Part shown: positions 18,023 to 26,523 of the stretch, one piece after another
How the letters are laid out: the number at the start of each line of letters is the position of its first letter
Numbering within the stretch: the first letter of the stretch is position 1
NCBI GenBank assembly: GCA_903905065.1
Contig: CAIVEW010000077.1
Location: forward strand, 1 to 44,377
DNA from: an uncultured Bacteroidota bacterium
GTDB lineage: Bacteria > Bacteroidota > Bacteroidia > Chitinophagales > Chitinophagaceae
Length of the DNA stretch: 44,377 nucleotides
Reading direction: 5' to 3'
Translations under genes and position numbers: made by a program
Notes under the pieces: model-generated
Database searches by the model: none
The model's input: the letters and a program-made list of their open reading frames with translations, nothing else
What the model was told of the DNA's origin: nothing

Positions 18023-18152
18023 TCTGAAAATGCAGTTTAAGCCCTAAAAGTACCAAATTATACGATACAATGGTAGTGGGATTACAGGTGAAAAATGGGT
18101 GAAAATTAATCCTATGGCACAGTTTTTACAACAACATTAGAAAAAACAAACC

Positions 18153-18986
18153 ATGAAAACCACAATGACTAAAGTGCTGACTATTTCCTTAGCCACATTT
18201 CTGCTGACCTCGTGCGTAGCCAAAAAGAGATACGTATTTGCTCGTGACAAGGCCGCTCAGGAGGAAAAAGACAATATCGCGCTTAACGGCAGGATAGACA
18301 GGCTCAGGGATACCGTGCATTCACTCCATAGCCAACTGGCCGCGCTGGGCAGTGAAAATGAAAGTGCCAATAATGCACTTGACCGGACAGCCAGCGAACT
18401 GAACAGAAAGAACAGCGAACTGAACATGACCAAGGAGCAGATAGCCGCACAGCGTGCCCGCATGCAGCAACTTCAATCTTTCATAGATGCTCAGCAAAAG
18501 GCCACTGCCGATCTGAAAAAGAGAATATCGGATGCGCTGGTTGGTTTTAACAGCAGTGAACTTACCGTGACTATGAAAAACGGCAAGGTGTATATCAGTA
18601 TGCAGGAAAGCCTGTTGTTCCCATCTGGTAGTGCAACAGTAAATCCCAAGGGTAAAGAAGCTTTATCCAAAGTGGCCGAGGTGCTGAATACCAATGCAGA
18701 CATAAACATAGATATAGAAGGACATACTGACAGCGTAGCGATACACACCAAGCAATATCCCGATAACTGGGCGCTGAGCACAGCCCGTGCTACATCTATA
18801 GCCCACGTGCTGATAGACGACTACAAAGTAACACCTGTGAAACTGATAGCCAGCGGCCGCAGCAAGTATATGCCTGTAGCCAGCAACAGCACCCCGGAAG
18901 GCCGGGCACAAAACCGCCGCACAGAAATAATACTGGAACCTAAGCTTGATGAACTGATGGCTTTGATGGATGCTCCGAAGCCATAG
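18153..18986 (+). CDS. OmpA-family lipoprotein, first of a tandem pair
   Basis: A 277-residue envelope protein predicted to tether the outer membrane to peptidoglycan. The signal ends in the lipobox LTSC near residue 21. Residues about 35-125 are heptad-rich and likely form a coiled coil (LDRTASELNRKNSELN). The C-terminal OmpA-like domain (about 150-265) contains LLFPSGSATVNPKGKEAL, DIEGHTDS, NWALSTARA and RAQNRRTEI, the peptidoglycan-binding signature with its conserved Asp and Arg. The next gene is a close paralogue in the same direction 215 bp downstream. Regulation is not evident. Confidence 0.9.
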   Translation: MKTTMTKVLTISLATFLLTSCVAKKRYVFARDKAAQEEKDNIALNGRIDRLRDTVHSLHSQLAALGSENESANNALDRTASELNRKNSELNMTKEQIAAQRARMQQLQSFIDAQQKATADLKKRISDALVGFNSSELTVTMKNGKVYISMQESLLFPSGSATVNPKGKEALSKVAEVLNTNADINIDIEGHTDSVAIHTKQYPDNWALSTARATSIAHVLIDDYKVTPVKLIASGRSKYMPVASNSTPEGRAQNRRTEIILEPKLDELMALMDAPKP

Positions 18987-19049
18987 TCCTTTTAAAAATA
19001 GTGTATGGTCAAATAACGGGCTGTTCCAGTATGGGACGGCCCTAATTTT

Positions 19050-19078
19050 GTAGAGACGTTGCATTGCAACGTCGCTAC
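19050..19078. repeat. GACG...CGTC palindromic repeat
   Basis: GACGTTGCA and TGCAACGTC form a 9-bp stem around a single T, with flanking GTAG and CTAC extending it. It lies between the two OmpA-type genes. A related copy is at 21877-21897. Confidence 0.65.
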
Positions 19079-19201
19079 GTGCATTATGGCTTCTATTTCA
19101 AGGGTATTTGGAGTTATGCACCCCCCTGTTAATAACTCATTTTCGCGACGGTTGCATTAGTTCGTAATTTTCCGGTCGGATAATTTAAAAACCGAGCGCT
19201 T

Positions 19202-20119
19202 ATGAGAAAGATCCTTGTTTCCGTGTCTTGCATTTGTTTTGCATCTCTTTTCCTTACGTCCTGTATAGTATCTAAAAAAAGGTATCTCGCGGAGAAATCA
19301 CGTGCGGACCTGGAGCATGCGAACAACCTGGAACTAAACCAGAAGCTGGCGCAGGAAAAGCAGAATGAGGCAAAACTTAATGGCAATATTAAGGACCTGA
19401 ACGGTACCATTGCAGGCCTGAACGGTGATATAGCGGGGCTGAACAGGCGTATAGCAAAGCTAAAGGATAGCATCAATTCGGCCGAGAACACGATCTACGA
19501 ACTGAACAGCCAGATAAGCGACCTGGGCAACGAAAACAAAAACACAAAAAAACAATTAAGCACCACAAACGCACAGATAGCCGAGCAGCGTAGGCGCTTG
19601 GAGCAGTTGCAGGCCCTGATAGACCAGCAGCAAAAGGCTACCGAAGCCCTGAGAAAGAAAATAGCTGATGCGCTTGTAGGCTTCAATAGCAACGAGCTAA
19701 CAGTGACCATGAAGAATGGCCGTGTTTATATAAGCATGGCGGAAGGCCTGCTGTTCCCATCAGGAAGCGCGGTGGTAAATCCTAAGGGTAAGGAAGCACT
19801 CTCCAAGGTGGCAAGTGTACTGAACGCCAGTAAGGATATAAACATAGACATAGAAGGCCATACAGACAGTCTGCCCATACACACCAAGATGTATGAGGAC
19901 AACTGGGCGCTCAGCACTGCCCGGGCCACATCTATCGCCCATGTGCTGATAGACGAATATGACGTAGTGCCCGCTAAGCTGGTGGCCAGCGGACGGAGTG
20001 AATATGACCCAATAGCTACGAACAGCACACCTGCAGGCCGTGCCCAAAATCGCCGCACAGAAATTATCCTGGAACCAAAGCTGGATGAGCTGATGGAACT
20101 GATGGACGGAAAGAAGTAG
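19202..20119 (+). CDS. OmpA-family lipoprotein, second of a tandem pair
   Basis: A paralogue of the preceding gene with 305 residues and the same plan: lipobox LTSC, coiled coil, and a C-terminal OmpA-like peptidoglycan-binding domain (LLFPSGSAVVNPKGKEAL, DIEGHTDS, NWALSTARA, RAQNRRTEI). The C-terminal domains are nearly identical. The extra length comes mainly from an inserted run of Leu-Asn-Gly heptads at residues 59-86, which would lengthen the coiled coil. A recent tandem duplication followed by repeat expansion is inferred. A small membrane protein gene follows 15 bp downstream, possibly in the same transcript. Confidence 0.9.
   Translation: MRKILVSVSCICFASLFLTSCIVSKKRYLAEKSRADLEHANNLELNQKLAQEKQNEAKLNGNIKDLNGTIAGLNGDIAGLNRRIAKLKDSINSAENTIYELNSQISDLGNENKNTKKQLSTTNAQIAEQRRRLEQLQALIDQQQKATEALRKKIADALVGFNSNELTVTMKNGRVYISMAEGLLFPSGSAVVNPKGKEALSKVASVLNASKDINIDIEGHTDSLPIHTKMYEDNWALSTARATSIAHVLIDEYDVVPAKLVASGRSEYDPIATNSTPAGRAQNRRTEIILEPKLDELMELMDGKK
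19376..19459 (+). repeat. Four 21-bp tandem repeats coding for LNG heptads
   Basis: Four consecutive 7-codon units encode LNGNIKD, LNGTIAG, LNGDIAG and LNRRIAK. They lie in the coiled-coil part of the second OmpA-type protein and are absent at the matching place in the first. Confidence 0.8.
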
Positions 20120-20134
20120 GCAGAATCCTTTTCT

Positions 20135-20566
20135 ATGGATGAGCGCATAACAGAAAATCCGGATTCAGTAAAAAGGAGGAAGCCCAACAGCATTAAGCTG
20201 ATGCTGCTTTATAACCTGTTATTGATATTAATACCCGGCGTGTGTTCAATGGTTAGAGACGCAAGTGGGAACCCTGAGCTATTATATTATTTCGTCTTTA
20301 CACCTGCTGCATTTGGGGCACTTAATTTTCTGGTCCAATGCCTGTTTTGCGGGTTTATTGTTGTTGCCAATATCTCCAGAATGACCATAATTGGCTACAT
20401 GCTTTACCTGATCATTCCATTGGTCTTATTTAATACGGTTTCTTATCACGGTAGCTTTGCTTTGGTAGACCTGGTAACAGGCAAGGATCATTCGGCACTA
20501 AATATCGGTTTTCATGCTACTGTGATCGTTACGTTCGTTATGTTCAAGTTTTTCCTTATATTTTAG
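20135..20566 (+). CDS. Small membrane protein, unknown function
   Basis: A 143-residue protein with a charged N-terminus (residues 1-20, many Arg, Lys and Asp) and about four hydrophobic segments: near 22-38, 50-72, 85-101 and 124-142. I recognise no family. The start is 15 bp after the stop of the second OmpA-type gene, suggesting cotranscription and an envelope role. Confidence is moderate because there is no family support. Confidence 0.6.
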   Translation: MDERITENPDSVKRRKPNSIKLMLLYNLLLILIPGVCSMVRDASGNPELLYYFVFTPAAFGALNFLVQCLFCGFIVVANISRMTIIGYMLYLIIPLVLFNTVSYHGSFALVDLVTGKDHSALNIGFHATVIVTFVMFKFFLIF

Positions 20567-20711
20567 AGCTTCCCCGGTATGTCAATACCGCGAATCCCTC
20601 CACCTTTTAATACCAGGCATTTAAATTCCTGCGCCCCCAGACAATATGGGCAGCATAAGTACGAAAAGAACGAATAGCACATAGCTCATCAATGTAGTAA
20701 TTTCAAAACCG

Positions 20712-21797
20712 CTACTTCACCTGCCTCCGGTACAACAAAAATGCAACGACGCTGAATATAATGTTGGGTATCCACACCGCGAGTGTCGGGCTCAGATTCG
20801 ATTTTGCGGAGAAAGTGGTGGAAAGTTGCATGAACATGATGTAAACGGCGCTGATCACGATGCCAAGGGCCAGGTGCAGGCCGCTGCCACCACGTATTTT
20901 GCGACTGGCTATACAAGCCCCGATAATTATGAGCACCAAAGCGGCGAAAGGTTGTGCCGACCGCCTGTCTTTTTCTATATAGTACAAGTTCAGATTTTCC
21001 CGCCCGCGAAGTTGTTCCTGCGATATATACCGGTTAAGCTGCGGCGTTGTAAGGGCTTCTTTTATAGCGTCGGTCTTGCTGAGGTCAAGCGGCACAAATG
21101 GATACTTAATATTCGTGTCCATTACTTTTTGCACTGTTTCGGCAATGGTATCATTAGTGCGGATCACTACATTATGCAGGTGCCACATTTTTTTTGTGGT
21201 ATCATAGGAGGCATAATCGGCCATCAGCTTTTCTTTGAGCATAGTACCGTTCACCTTTTCGCAAGTGAAGCGATTGCCGGACAGATTACTGAAGTTGAAG
21301 GTCTGGAAGTAGATATAGGTGTCTTTGGAGATTCCCAGGTGAATGTTCTCACCAGCATAAGCATAGTTACCCTCGTTGATGTAGGTGTCTTCAAAATGTA
21401 TACGCTGCTTATTGGCTATGGGTATGATCCAGTGATTGGCAATAAGTGAAATGAGACATAAAAAACCGCCGCCAATGATATACGGCCTCAGAAAACGCTG
21501 GAATGACACACCTGAAGACAGAATGGCGATGATCTCTGACTTATAAGCGATCTTGGATGTAAAGAATATAGTGGCAATGAAGACAAACAAGGGAAAAAGC
21601 AGGGCGGTTATATGCGGTACGAAGTTCTTATAGTAATTGACCACCTCCGCCAGGGGCACTTTTTTGGAGACGATATTGTCCACTTTTTCCGAATAGTCGA
21701 TCACACACGAAATGACCGCAAACACCATGATAGCGAAGAAAAAAGTGCTGCACAGCTTTTTGATAATGTACCAATCCAGTTTCTTAATCAGCCCCAT
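20712..21797 (-). CDS. LptF/LptG (YjgP/YjgQ) family permease
   Basis: A membrane subunit of the LPS export machine that, with the LptB ATPase, extracts LPS from the inner membrane and passes it to the periplasmic bridge. The 361-residue protein has the family plan: two or three N-terminal membrane helices (LDWYIIKKLCSTFFFAIMVF, and PHITALLFPLFVFIATIFF with SKIAYKSEIIAILSSG), a periplasmic beta-jellyroll in the middle, and three C-terminal helices beginning RRSAQPFAALVLIIIGACIA. It lies 121 bp downstream of tgt in the same direction. Whether it fills the LptF or LptG role cannot be told from sequence. Confidence 0.88.
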   Translation of the reverse strand: MGLIKKLDWYIIKKLCSTFFFAIMVFAVISCVIDYSEKVDNIVSKKVPLAEVVNYYKNFVPHITALLFPLFVFIATIFFTSKIAYKSEIIAILSSGVSFQRFLRPYIIGGGFLCLISLIANHWIIPIANKQRIHFEDTYINEGNYAYAGENIHLGISKDTYIYFQTFNFSNLSGNRFTCEKVNGTMLKEKLMADYASYDTTKKMWHLHNVVIRTNDTIAETVQKVMDTNIKYPFVPLDLSKTDAIKEALTTPQLNRYISQEQLRGRENLNLYYIEKDRRSAQPFAALVLIIIGACIASRKIRGGSGLHLALGIVISAVYIMFMQLSTTFSAKSNLSPTLAVWIPNIIFSVVAFLLYRRQVK

Positions 21798-21876
21798 GCT
21801 AGTTCAAAAGTCAAAAATTAAAAGTTAATAGATGCATAATTATAACTGTTTTCGGGATTTCTTTCATGAAAACGTA

Positions 21877-21897
21877 GAGACGCCATGCTGGCGTCTC
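21877..21897. repeat. GACG...CGTC palindromic repeat, second copy
   Basis: GAGACGCCA and TGGCGTCTC form a 9-bp stem around TGC, in the gap between tgt and the permease gene. With its flanking GTA it resembles the element at 19050-19078. Confidence 0.6.
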
Positions 21898-21918
21898 CTG
21901 CGTATTAGGTGTACAAAA

Positions 21919-23049
21919 TTACAGCCTTTGCTTTAATCTCGGTACCATTTCCAGTTTCCAGGCATTAAAATCACCGGCTAAAATATGGGCCCGTGCTTCC
22001 CGCACAAGGTGCAAATAAAACGCCAGGTTATGGATACTGGCTATCTGTAGCGCCAATACTTCTGATGATACAAACAAATGCCGCAAGTAGGCCTTTGAAT
22101 AGAAGCGGCTGGTATGGCAATCAAGCCCTTCATCAATAACGCTGAAGTCATTCTCCCACTTCTTATTTTTGATATTTATCACACCATTGGTGGTAAACAA
22201 CATACCATTCCTGCCATTGCGCGTGGGCATCACGCAGTCGAACATATCGATACCCAGTGATATATTCTCGAGTATGTTCCACGGATTGCCTACCCCCATC
22301 AGGTAGCGTGGCTTATCCGTGGGTAGGTATTCGCAGCAGAGAGCGGAAAACTCATACATCATTTCTTCCGGCTCGCCAACAGATAGGCCGCCAATCGCGT
22401 TGCCATCGCAATCCATGCTTGCCACAAACTCGGCTGAGGCCTGTCGCAGGTCTTTGTAGGTACTGCCCTGCACTATAGGAAACAATGACTGGTCGTAACC
22501 GTATTTCGGTTCTGTTTCACCCATCTGCTTCACACAACGTGCCAGCCAGCGATGCGTCAGCTCCATCGACTTTTTAGCATAGTCATATTCAGAAGGGTAG
22601 GGCGGGCACTCATCGAAAGCCATGATGATGTCCGCGCCTATGCTTCGCTGAGTATCCATCACACTTTCAGGAGTAAACAGATGCCGTGATCCATCTATGT
22701 GCGACTGAAACACGACTCCCTCTTCTTTTATCTTCCTGTTTGCCGCCAGCGAAAAAACCTGGTAGCCGCCGCTATCTGTAAGTATAGGTCGGTCCCATCC
22801 GTTGAATTTATGCAGCCCGCCTGCCTGCTCCAATATGCCGGTGCCGGGGCGCAGGTACAGGTGATAAGTATTGCCCAGTATGATCTGCGCCTTTACTTCT
22901 TCTTTAAGCTGGTCTTGCGTTACAGCTTTTACGCTGCCGGCAGTGCCCACCGGCATAAAAATTGGAGTCTCAATAAGCCCATGGTCTGTGGAGATAACTC
23001 CTGCGCGGGCTTTTGATGCGTTATCTGTTGCTAATAATTCGAATGTCAA
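21919..23049 (-). CDS. tgt: tRNA-guanine transglycosylase
   Basis: Exchanges guanine for preQ1 at position 34 of tRNAs with GUN anticodons, in queuosine synthesis. Landmarks are LILTDSGGYQVFSL-type sequence (ILTDSGGYQVFSLA), DIIMAFDECPPYP, the QGSTYKDLR segment, GGLSVGEPEEMM and the nucleophile region DMFDCVMPTRNGR. The canonical zinc site CxCxxC...H is incomplete: L309, C311, S314, H340, so two cysteines are missing. The frame stays open to 23139, but that would overlap the divergent glycosyltransferase, and homology starts at LTFELLATDN, so a TTG start at 23049 (377 residues) is preferred. Confidence 0.9.
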   Translation of the reverse strand: MTFELLATDNASKARAGVISTDHGLIETPIFMPVGTAGSVKAVTQDQLKEEVKAQIILGNTYHLYLRPGTGILEQAGGLHKFNGWDRPILTDSGGYQVFSLAANRKIKEEGVVFQSHIDGSRHLFTPESVMDTQRSIGADIIMAFDECPPYPSEYDYAKKSMELTHRWLARCVKQMGETEPKYGYDQSLFPIVQGSTYKDLRQASAEFVASMDCDGNAIGGLSVGEPEEMMYEFSALCCEYLPTDKPRYLMGVGNPWNILENISLGIDMFDCVMPTRNGRNGMLFTTNGVINIKNKKWENDFSVIDEGLDCHTSRFYSKAYLRHLFVSSEVLALQIASIHNLAFYLHLVREARAHILAGDFNAWKLEMVPRLKQRL

Positions 23050-23084
23050 GCGAAATGGTTTCTGTTTAAAATTATCTTTACAAT

Positions 23085-24218
23085 GTGGTACTCTTTTACC
23101 TGTTTGTTTTTTTAGTAATGATACAATGCGCATACGCACTGTACTTCTTTATTCGTGTGTTTTGGTTGCCCTCAGCCGCTCACTTGCTGGTAAAAGACCG
23201 TCAGCCGGTCAGCATCATTATCTGCGCAAAGAACGAGGCCGCCAATCTCAAAGAAAACCTCCCGTCAATTTTGTCGCAAAGATATAGTAATGGTAGCGAT
23301 AGCGGTGGGGATGGAGCCTTATATGAGGTTATTGTTGTAAACGATGCTTCCAACGACAATACTGCCCACATTTTGATGGAAATGGAGCAGTGGTACGGGA
23401 ATCTATGGGATGTTGTCATTCTGCCCGATGCGAAGAGAGCGCTCCAGGGGAAAAAACATGCTTTAAGCAAAGGGGTAGAGGCCGCCAGCTACGATTGGCT
23501 GGTATTTATAGATGCTGACTGCGTCCCCGCAAGCCACGACTGGCTGGAGAAAATGGTGGCGCCGCTTGCAAAGGGAAAACAGATCGTTGCTGGCTACGGT
23601 GGTTACCATCAGGATGAAGGGTTGCTGAACGCCTTTATGCAATGGGAGACCATGCACACTTTTCTTCAGTATAGCACCTATACCTTGGCGGGGCTTCCGT
23701 ACATGGCCGTTGGCAGGAATATGGCATGCACCCGGCAGGCTTTTCTGCAGGCAGCAAGGTCACCGGTATGGAACGCGCTGCCATCGGGCGATGACGACCT
23801 GCTGGTGAGCATCGTGGGGGATAAGGAAAATACTACCATAGTAAGCGATCCGGACGCATTCACCACAACTACCGCAAAAACCACCTGGGCGGAATGGCGG
23901 AAGCAGAAACAGAGGCACCTCTCCACCGGCAAGTATTATAAACCGGCTATCAAACTACTGCTTGGGTTATTCGGCGCATCACATGCTGGTCTGTGGTTGT
24001 GCTTTTTCGCACTCTTGTTTTTCCCCCATCCGCTAACTGCAATTATTATTATGTGTGTCCGTTGTTTCATCTACTGGACGATCTGGGCGGCAACCGCAAG
24101 CAGGCTTGGGAGCAAAAACATCATTTATTTCCTGCCGTTCTTCGATATAGGGTGGTTGGTGTATAACTTTGCCTTTTTTCCATACATCACCCACAAAGAC
24201 GAAAAAAATTGGAAATAG
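23085..24218 (+). CDS. Family 2 glycosyltransferase, membrane-bound
   Basis: Transfers a sugar from a nucleotide donor at the cytoplasmic face, probably for an envelope glycan. The 377-residue protein has an N-terminal membrane helix (1-25), then a GT-A domain with VSIIICAKNEAANL, YEVIVVNDASNDNT, the DXD-like DWLVFIDADC and the acceptor motif PSGDDDLLV, then QKQRHLSTG (a QxxRW-like position), and three C-terminal helices. It starts with GTG, 35 bp from the divergent tgt start. The stop codon overlaps rsmG by 10 bp, so the two are translationally coupled. Donor and acceptor are unknown. Confidence 0.88.
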   Translation: MVLFYLFVFLVMIQCAYALYFFIRVFWLPSAAHLLVKDRQPVSIIICAKNEAANLKENLPSILSQRYSNGSDSGGDGALYEVIVVNDASNDNTAHILMEMEQWYGNLWDVVILPDAKRALQGKKHALSKGVEAASYDWLVFIDADCVPASHDWLEKMVAPLAKGKQIVAGYGGYHQDEGLLNAFMQWETMHTFLQYSTYTLAGLPYMAVGRNMACTRQAFLQAARSPVWNALPSGDDDLLVSIVGDKENTTIVSDPDAFTTTTAKTTWAEWRKQKQRHLSTGKYYKPAIKLLLGLFGASHAGLWLCFFALLFFPHPLTAIIIMCVRCFIYWTIWAATASRLGSKNIIYFLPFFDIGWLVYNFAFFPYITHKDEKNWK

Positions 24219-24847
24219 TTTTAGAATACTTCGCTGACTTTACCGAACACCAGCTTTCACAATTGCAGCAACTGGATGGTTTATATAAGGAGTGGAATGA
24301 GAAGATAAACGTTATCTCCCGCAAGGATATAGATGCCTTGTATGAGAAGCACGTGCTGCACTCGCTGGCCATTGCTGCGCTCTGCTCGTTCGACGACGGC
24401 GCACAGGTAGTGGATATCGGCACGGGTGGGGGCTTTCCGGGAATTCCTTTGGCGATCTTTTTCCCAAATGTTGAATTTGTGTTAGTGGACAGCATAGGCA
24501 AAAAGATAAAGGTGGTGCAGGAGGTGGCAAGTGCCATCGGGCTCAAAAATGTTACCGCCATACATGGAAGGGTTGAGGAGATCAAGGGCCGGATGTTCGA
24601 TTTCGCCGTATCACGCGCGGTTGCCCCGCTTGGTGATCTGTGGCGATGGATAAATCCGCTGATAAGGCTGGGACAAAAGAGTGATGAATTTCCGAATGGA
24701 TTAATATGCCTGAAAGGTGGCGACCTTACCAACGAGATCAAAGAATCAGGGATGCAAAAAGTAGCCCAGGCCTGGCGGATCGATGACATTTTCCCTGAAC
24801 CGGCATTTCAGGAGAAGTTTGTGATATATGTGCCTAAATTAATTTAA
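24209..24847 (+). CDS. rsmG: 16S rRNA m7G527 methyltransferase RsmG
   Basis: Methylates N7 of G527 in 16S rRNA using S-adenosylmethionine. The 212-residue protein shows the RsmG plan: an N-terminal helical region (LYKEWNEKINVISRKD), the SAM-binding motif VVDIGTGGGFPGIPLAI, LVDSIGKKIKV, the GRVEE motif and AVSRAVAPL. It begins with TTG inside the 3' end of the glycosyltransferase gene (10-bp overlap), a sign of coupling. Confidence 0.93.
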   Translation: MEIVLEYFADFTEHQLSQLQQLDGLYKEWNEKINVISRKDIDALYEKHVLHSLAIAALCSFDDGAQVVDIGTGGGFPGIPLAIFFPNVEFVLVDSIGKKIKVVQEVASAIGLKNVTAIHGRVEEIKGRMFDFAVSRAVAPLGDLWRWINPLIRLGQKSDEFPNGLICLKGGDLTNEIKESGMQKVAQAWRIDDIFPEPAFQEKFVIYVPKLI

Positions 24848-24948
24848 AAATCAAAAGTCAAAATTCAAAAATGAATGTAGGAAAATGTTGTTGTCCGTAA
24901 TTCAAGTGCTAATGAGTCTCCAAATTTAAAAATAACAGCCATTTACCT

Positions 24949-24956
24949 TACTTTTG
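24949..24956 (+). promoter_or_regulatory. -7 promoter element for yebC
   Basis: TACTTTTG matches the Bacteroidota -7 consensus TAnnTTTG exactly and lies 32 bp before the yebC ATG, which would give a leader of about 25 nt. No clear TTG is seen at -33. Confidence 0.5.
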
Positions 24957-24988
24957 CCGCCTGATTCTAAATGCACTAACGATATAAT

Positions 24989-25699
24989 ATGGGTAGGATA
25001 TTTGAAGTACGTAAATCGTCAATGTTTGCACGCTACGACCGTATGGCCAAGCAGTTCAGCCGTGTGGGTAAGGAAATAGCAATAGCCGTGAAGAAGGGTG
25101 GCCCGGAGCCGGACACCAATCCTATGCTGCGCCGCGTGATGCAGAATGCCAAGGGGTTCAACATGCCGAAGGACCGCATCGAGGCAGCTATTAAGAACGC
25201 GATGGGCAAAGACACCAGCAACTATGATGAGGTGCTGTATGAAGGCTATGCCCCTCATGGTATTGCCCTGCTCGTGGTAACCGCGACAGATAACACCACG
25301 CGTACCGTTGCAAACGTTCGCTCGCACTTCAACAAAGGCGGCGGCACACTGGGCAACAGCGGGTCAGTGGCATTTTTGTTCAAGCACCTCGGTGTTTTTA
25401 AACTGAAATCCGATGGACTGAACATGGAAGACATGGAACTGGAGCTTATAGACTTTGGCCTGGAAGAAGTAGGCGAAGACAGCGAGGGTAACATAGTAGT
25501 ACAATGCGGTTTCACCGACTTTGGCAATATGCAGAAAGCCCTCGAAGAAAAAGGCATCACCCCCATATCCTCAGAGCTGGAATGGATACCGCTCAACACC
25601 ATAGCCGTTAGCGAAGAGCAATCGGAAGATGTATTCAAACTCATCGAGCGCCTCGAGCAGGACGATGACGTGCAGCACGTGTTTCATAACATGGCGTAA
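24989..25699 (+). CDS. yebC: YebC/PmpR family protein (TACO1-like)
   Basis: A 236-residue cytosolic protein of the YebC/TACO1 family. Members have been described as transcriptional regulators and as factors that help ribosomes through difficult sequences. The N-terminal motif (FEVRKSSMFARYDRMAKQFS), NPMLRRVMQNAKGFNMPKDR, YEGYAPHGIALLV and HFNKGGGTLGNSGSVAFLF are diagnostic. It has its own promoter-like element and a strong terminator, so it is probably monocistronic. Confidence 0.93.
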   Translation: MGRIFEVRKSSMFARYDRMAKQFSRVGKEIAIAVKKGGPEPDTNPMLRRVMQNAKGFNMPKDRIEAAIKNAMGKDTSNYDEVLYEGYAPHGIALLVVTATDNTTRTVANVRSHFNKGGGTLGNSGSVAFLFKHLGVFKLKSDGLNMEDMELELIDFGLEEVGEDSEGNIVVQCGFTDFGNMQKALEEKGITPISSELEWIPLNTIAVSEEQSEDVFKLIERLEQDDDVQHVFHNMA

Positions 25700-25722
25700 A
25701 TCGTTTTTGCATTACATATACC

Positions 25723-25749
25723 AAGGGCGCAATTTTTGCGCCCTTTTTT
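25723..25749 (+). terminator. Rho-independent terminator after yebC
   Basis: GGGCGCAA and TTGCGCCC form a perfect 8-bp stem around a short T loop, followed by a run of six Ts, 25 bp past the stop codon. Confidence 0.9.
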
Positions 25750-25829
25750 AATACTCTTGAATAATACCTCAGCTTTTGTACCTTGATTTGGAGTCTGGCA
25801 GGTGCCGGGCTGGCTCAGGGAATTATTAA

Positions 25830-25837
25830 TATCTTTG
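25830..25837 (+). promoter_or_regulatory. -7 promoter element for the antitoxin gene
   Basis: TATCTTTG fits TAnnTTTG exactly and lies 19 bp before the ATG at 25856. An upstream in-frame ATG at 25802 would lie before the transcript start, which supports the downstream start. Confidence 0.5.
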
Positions 25838-25855
25838 TGTCATCAAAGGAGAATT

Positions 25856-26062
25856 ATGAAAACCGTAGTTATAAGCGCCGAAGATGGCAAAGTAGCACAG
25901 CTCTTAACAACCCTTGCAAAAAAAATGGGGCTCAAATCGTATGTGCTTGATGATCAGAAAAAAGATGAGATAGCATTGATCCGTGCCATTGATGAAGGCA
26001 TGAAAAGCGAAAAGCTGCCCGTAAAATCCGCTTACGACATCCTCGATAATTTACTTCACTGA
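25856..26062 (+). CDS. Antitoxin of a RelE-type pair
   Basis: A 68-residue protein (MKTVVISAEDGKVAQLLTTL...) of the short antitoxin kind often found before RelE toxins in Bacteroidota. The start is set by a good ribosome binding site (AAAGGAG, 5 nt before ATG), unusual in this window, and by a -7 element just upstream. The C-terminal half (SEKLPVKSAYDILDNLL) is the likely toxin-binding part. The gene ends 2 bp before a frameshifted toxin gene. It would bind and neutralise the toxin and may repress its own promoter; this role comes from context and size rather than a firm family match. Confidence 0.7.
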   Translation: MKTVVISAEDGKVAQLLTTLAKKMGLKSYVLDDQKKDEIALIRAIDEGMKSEKLPVKSAYDILDNLLH

Positions 26063-26064
26063 TC

Positions 26065-26330
26065 ATGGTTGTTGAGGTTACCTCTGATTTCAATAAAGAC
26101 ATTAGAAAACTGCGCGATAAAAAATTGCTGTTAGCGATTAAAACCGCCTTGCAGCAATGGAGTCTGCCCATAGTATCACAGATATACCAAAGCTAAAAAA
26201 CCTGCAAGGAACCGCGAATTATTTCAGATTGCGTATTGGTGATTACCGCATAGGGATATTTGTGAGCAATAATGTAGTAACTATTTCTCGCTTCCTGCAT
26301 CGTAAGGAGATTTACCGATATTTTCCGTAG
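26065..26330 (+). pseudogene. RelE-type toxin gene broken by a frameshift
   Basis: The reading frame from ATG at 26065 gives MVVEVTSDFNKDIRKLRDKK and runs into a stop at 26194. The remaining toxin sequence is found in another frame from about 26157 to the stop at 26328-26330: SITDIPKLKNL, YFRLRIGDYRIGIFV, SRFLHRKEIYRYFP. Joined, the two parts match the plan of a RelE mRNA interferase (conserved KxLxGxxxxxRxRxGdYR and RFLHRKxxY). One base has been lost or gained near 26150-26160. The toxin is therefore probably inactive unless the frameshift is a sequencing error or is bypassed. Confidence 0.8.
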
Positions 26331-26476
26331 CCGTTCTAAAGATGTATCAGTGCTATAGGTCTCACCCTATAAACTACGATATATTCCGGGCGCAATCTCA
26401 CGCCATTTTTTGTTCGCATTGCTCACAAAATGCTTTGTAATCCTCCCAAAGACATACCAAAGTTACTCATTCCACC

Positions 26477-26509
26477 TCACCCTCTCCTTGGGAGAGGGCC
26501 GGGGAGAGG
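26477..26509. repeat. CCCTCTCC/GGAGAGGG dispersed palindrome
   Basis: CCCTCTCC and GGGAGAGGG pair around TT, followed by CCGGGGAGAGG. This word type is widespread as intergenic repeats in many bacterial genomes. It lies in the 245-bp gap before the ArsR gene. Confidence 0.6.
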
Positions 26510-26523
26510 CATTCAAAAATAAA

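Noticed and set aside
26065-26330. Programmed frameshift in the RelE-type gene
   Set aside because: There is no slippery heptamer at the junction (GCAGCAATGG), so a mutation or sequencing error is more likely.
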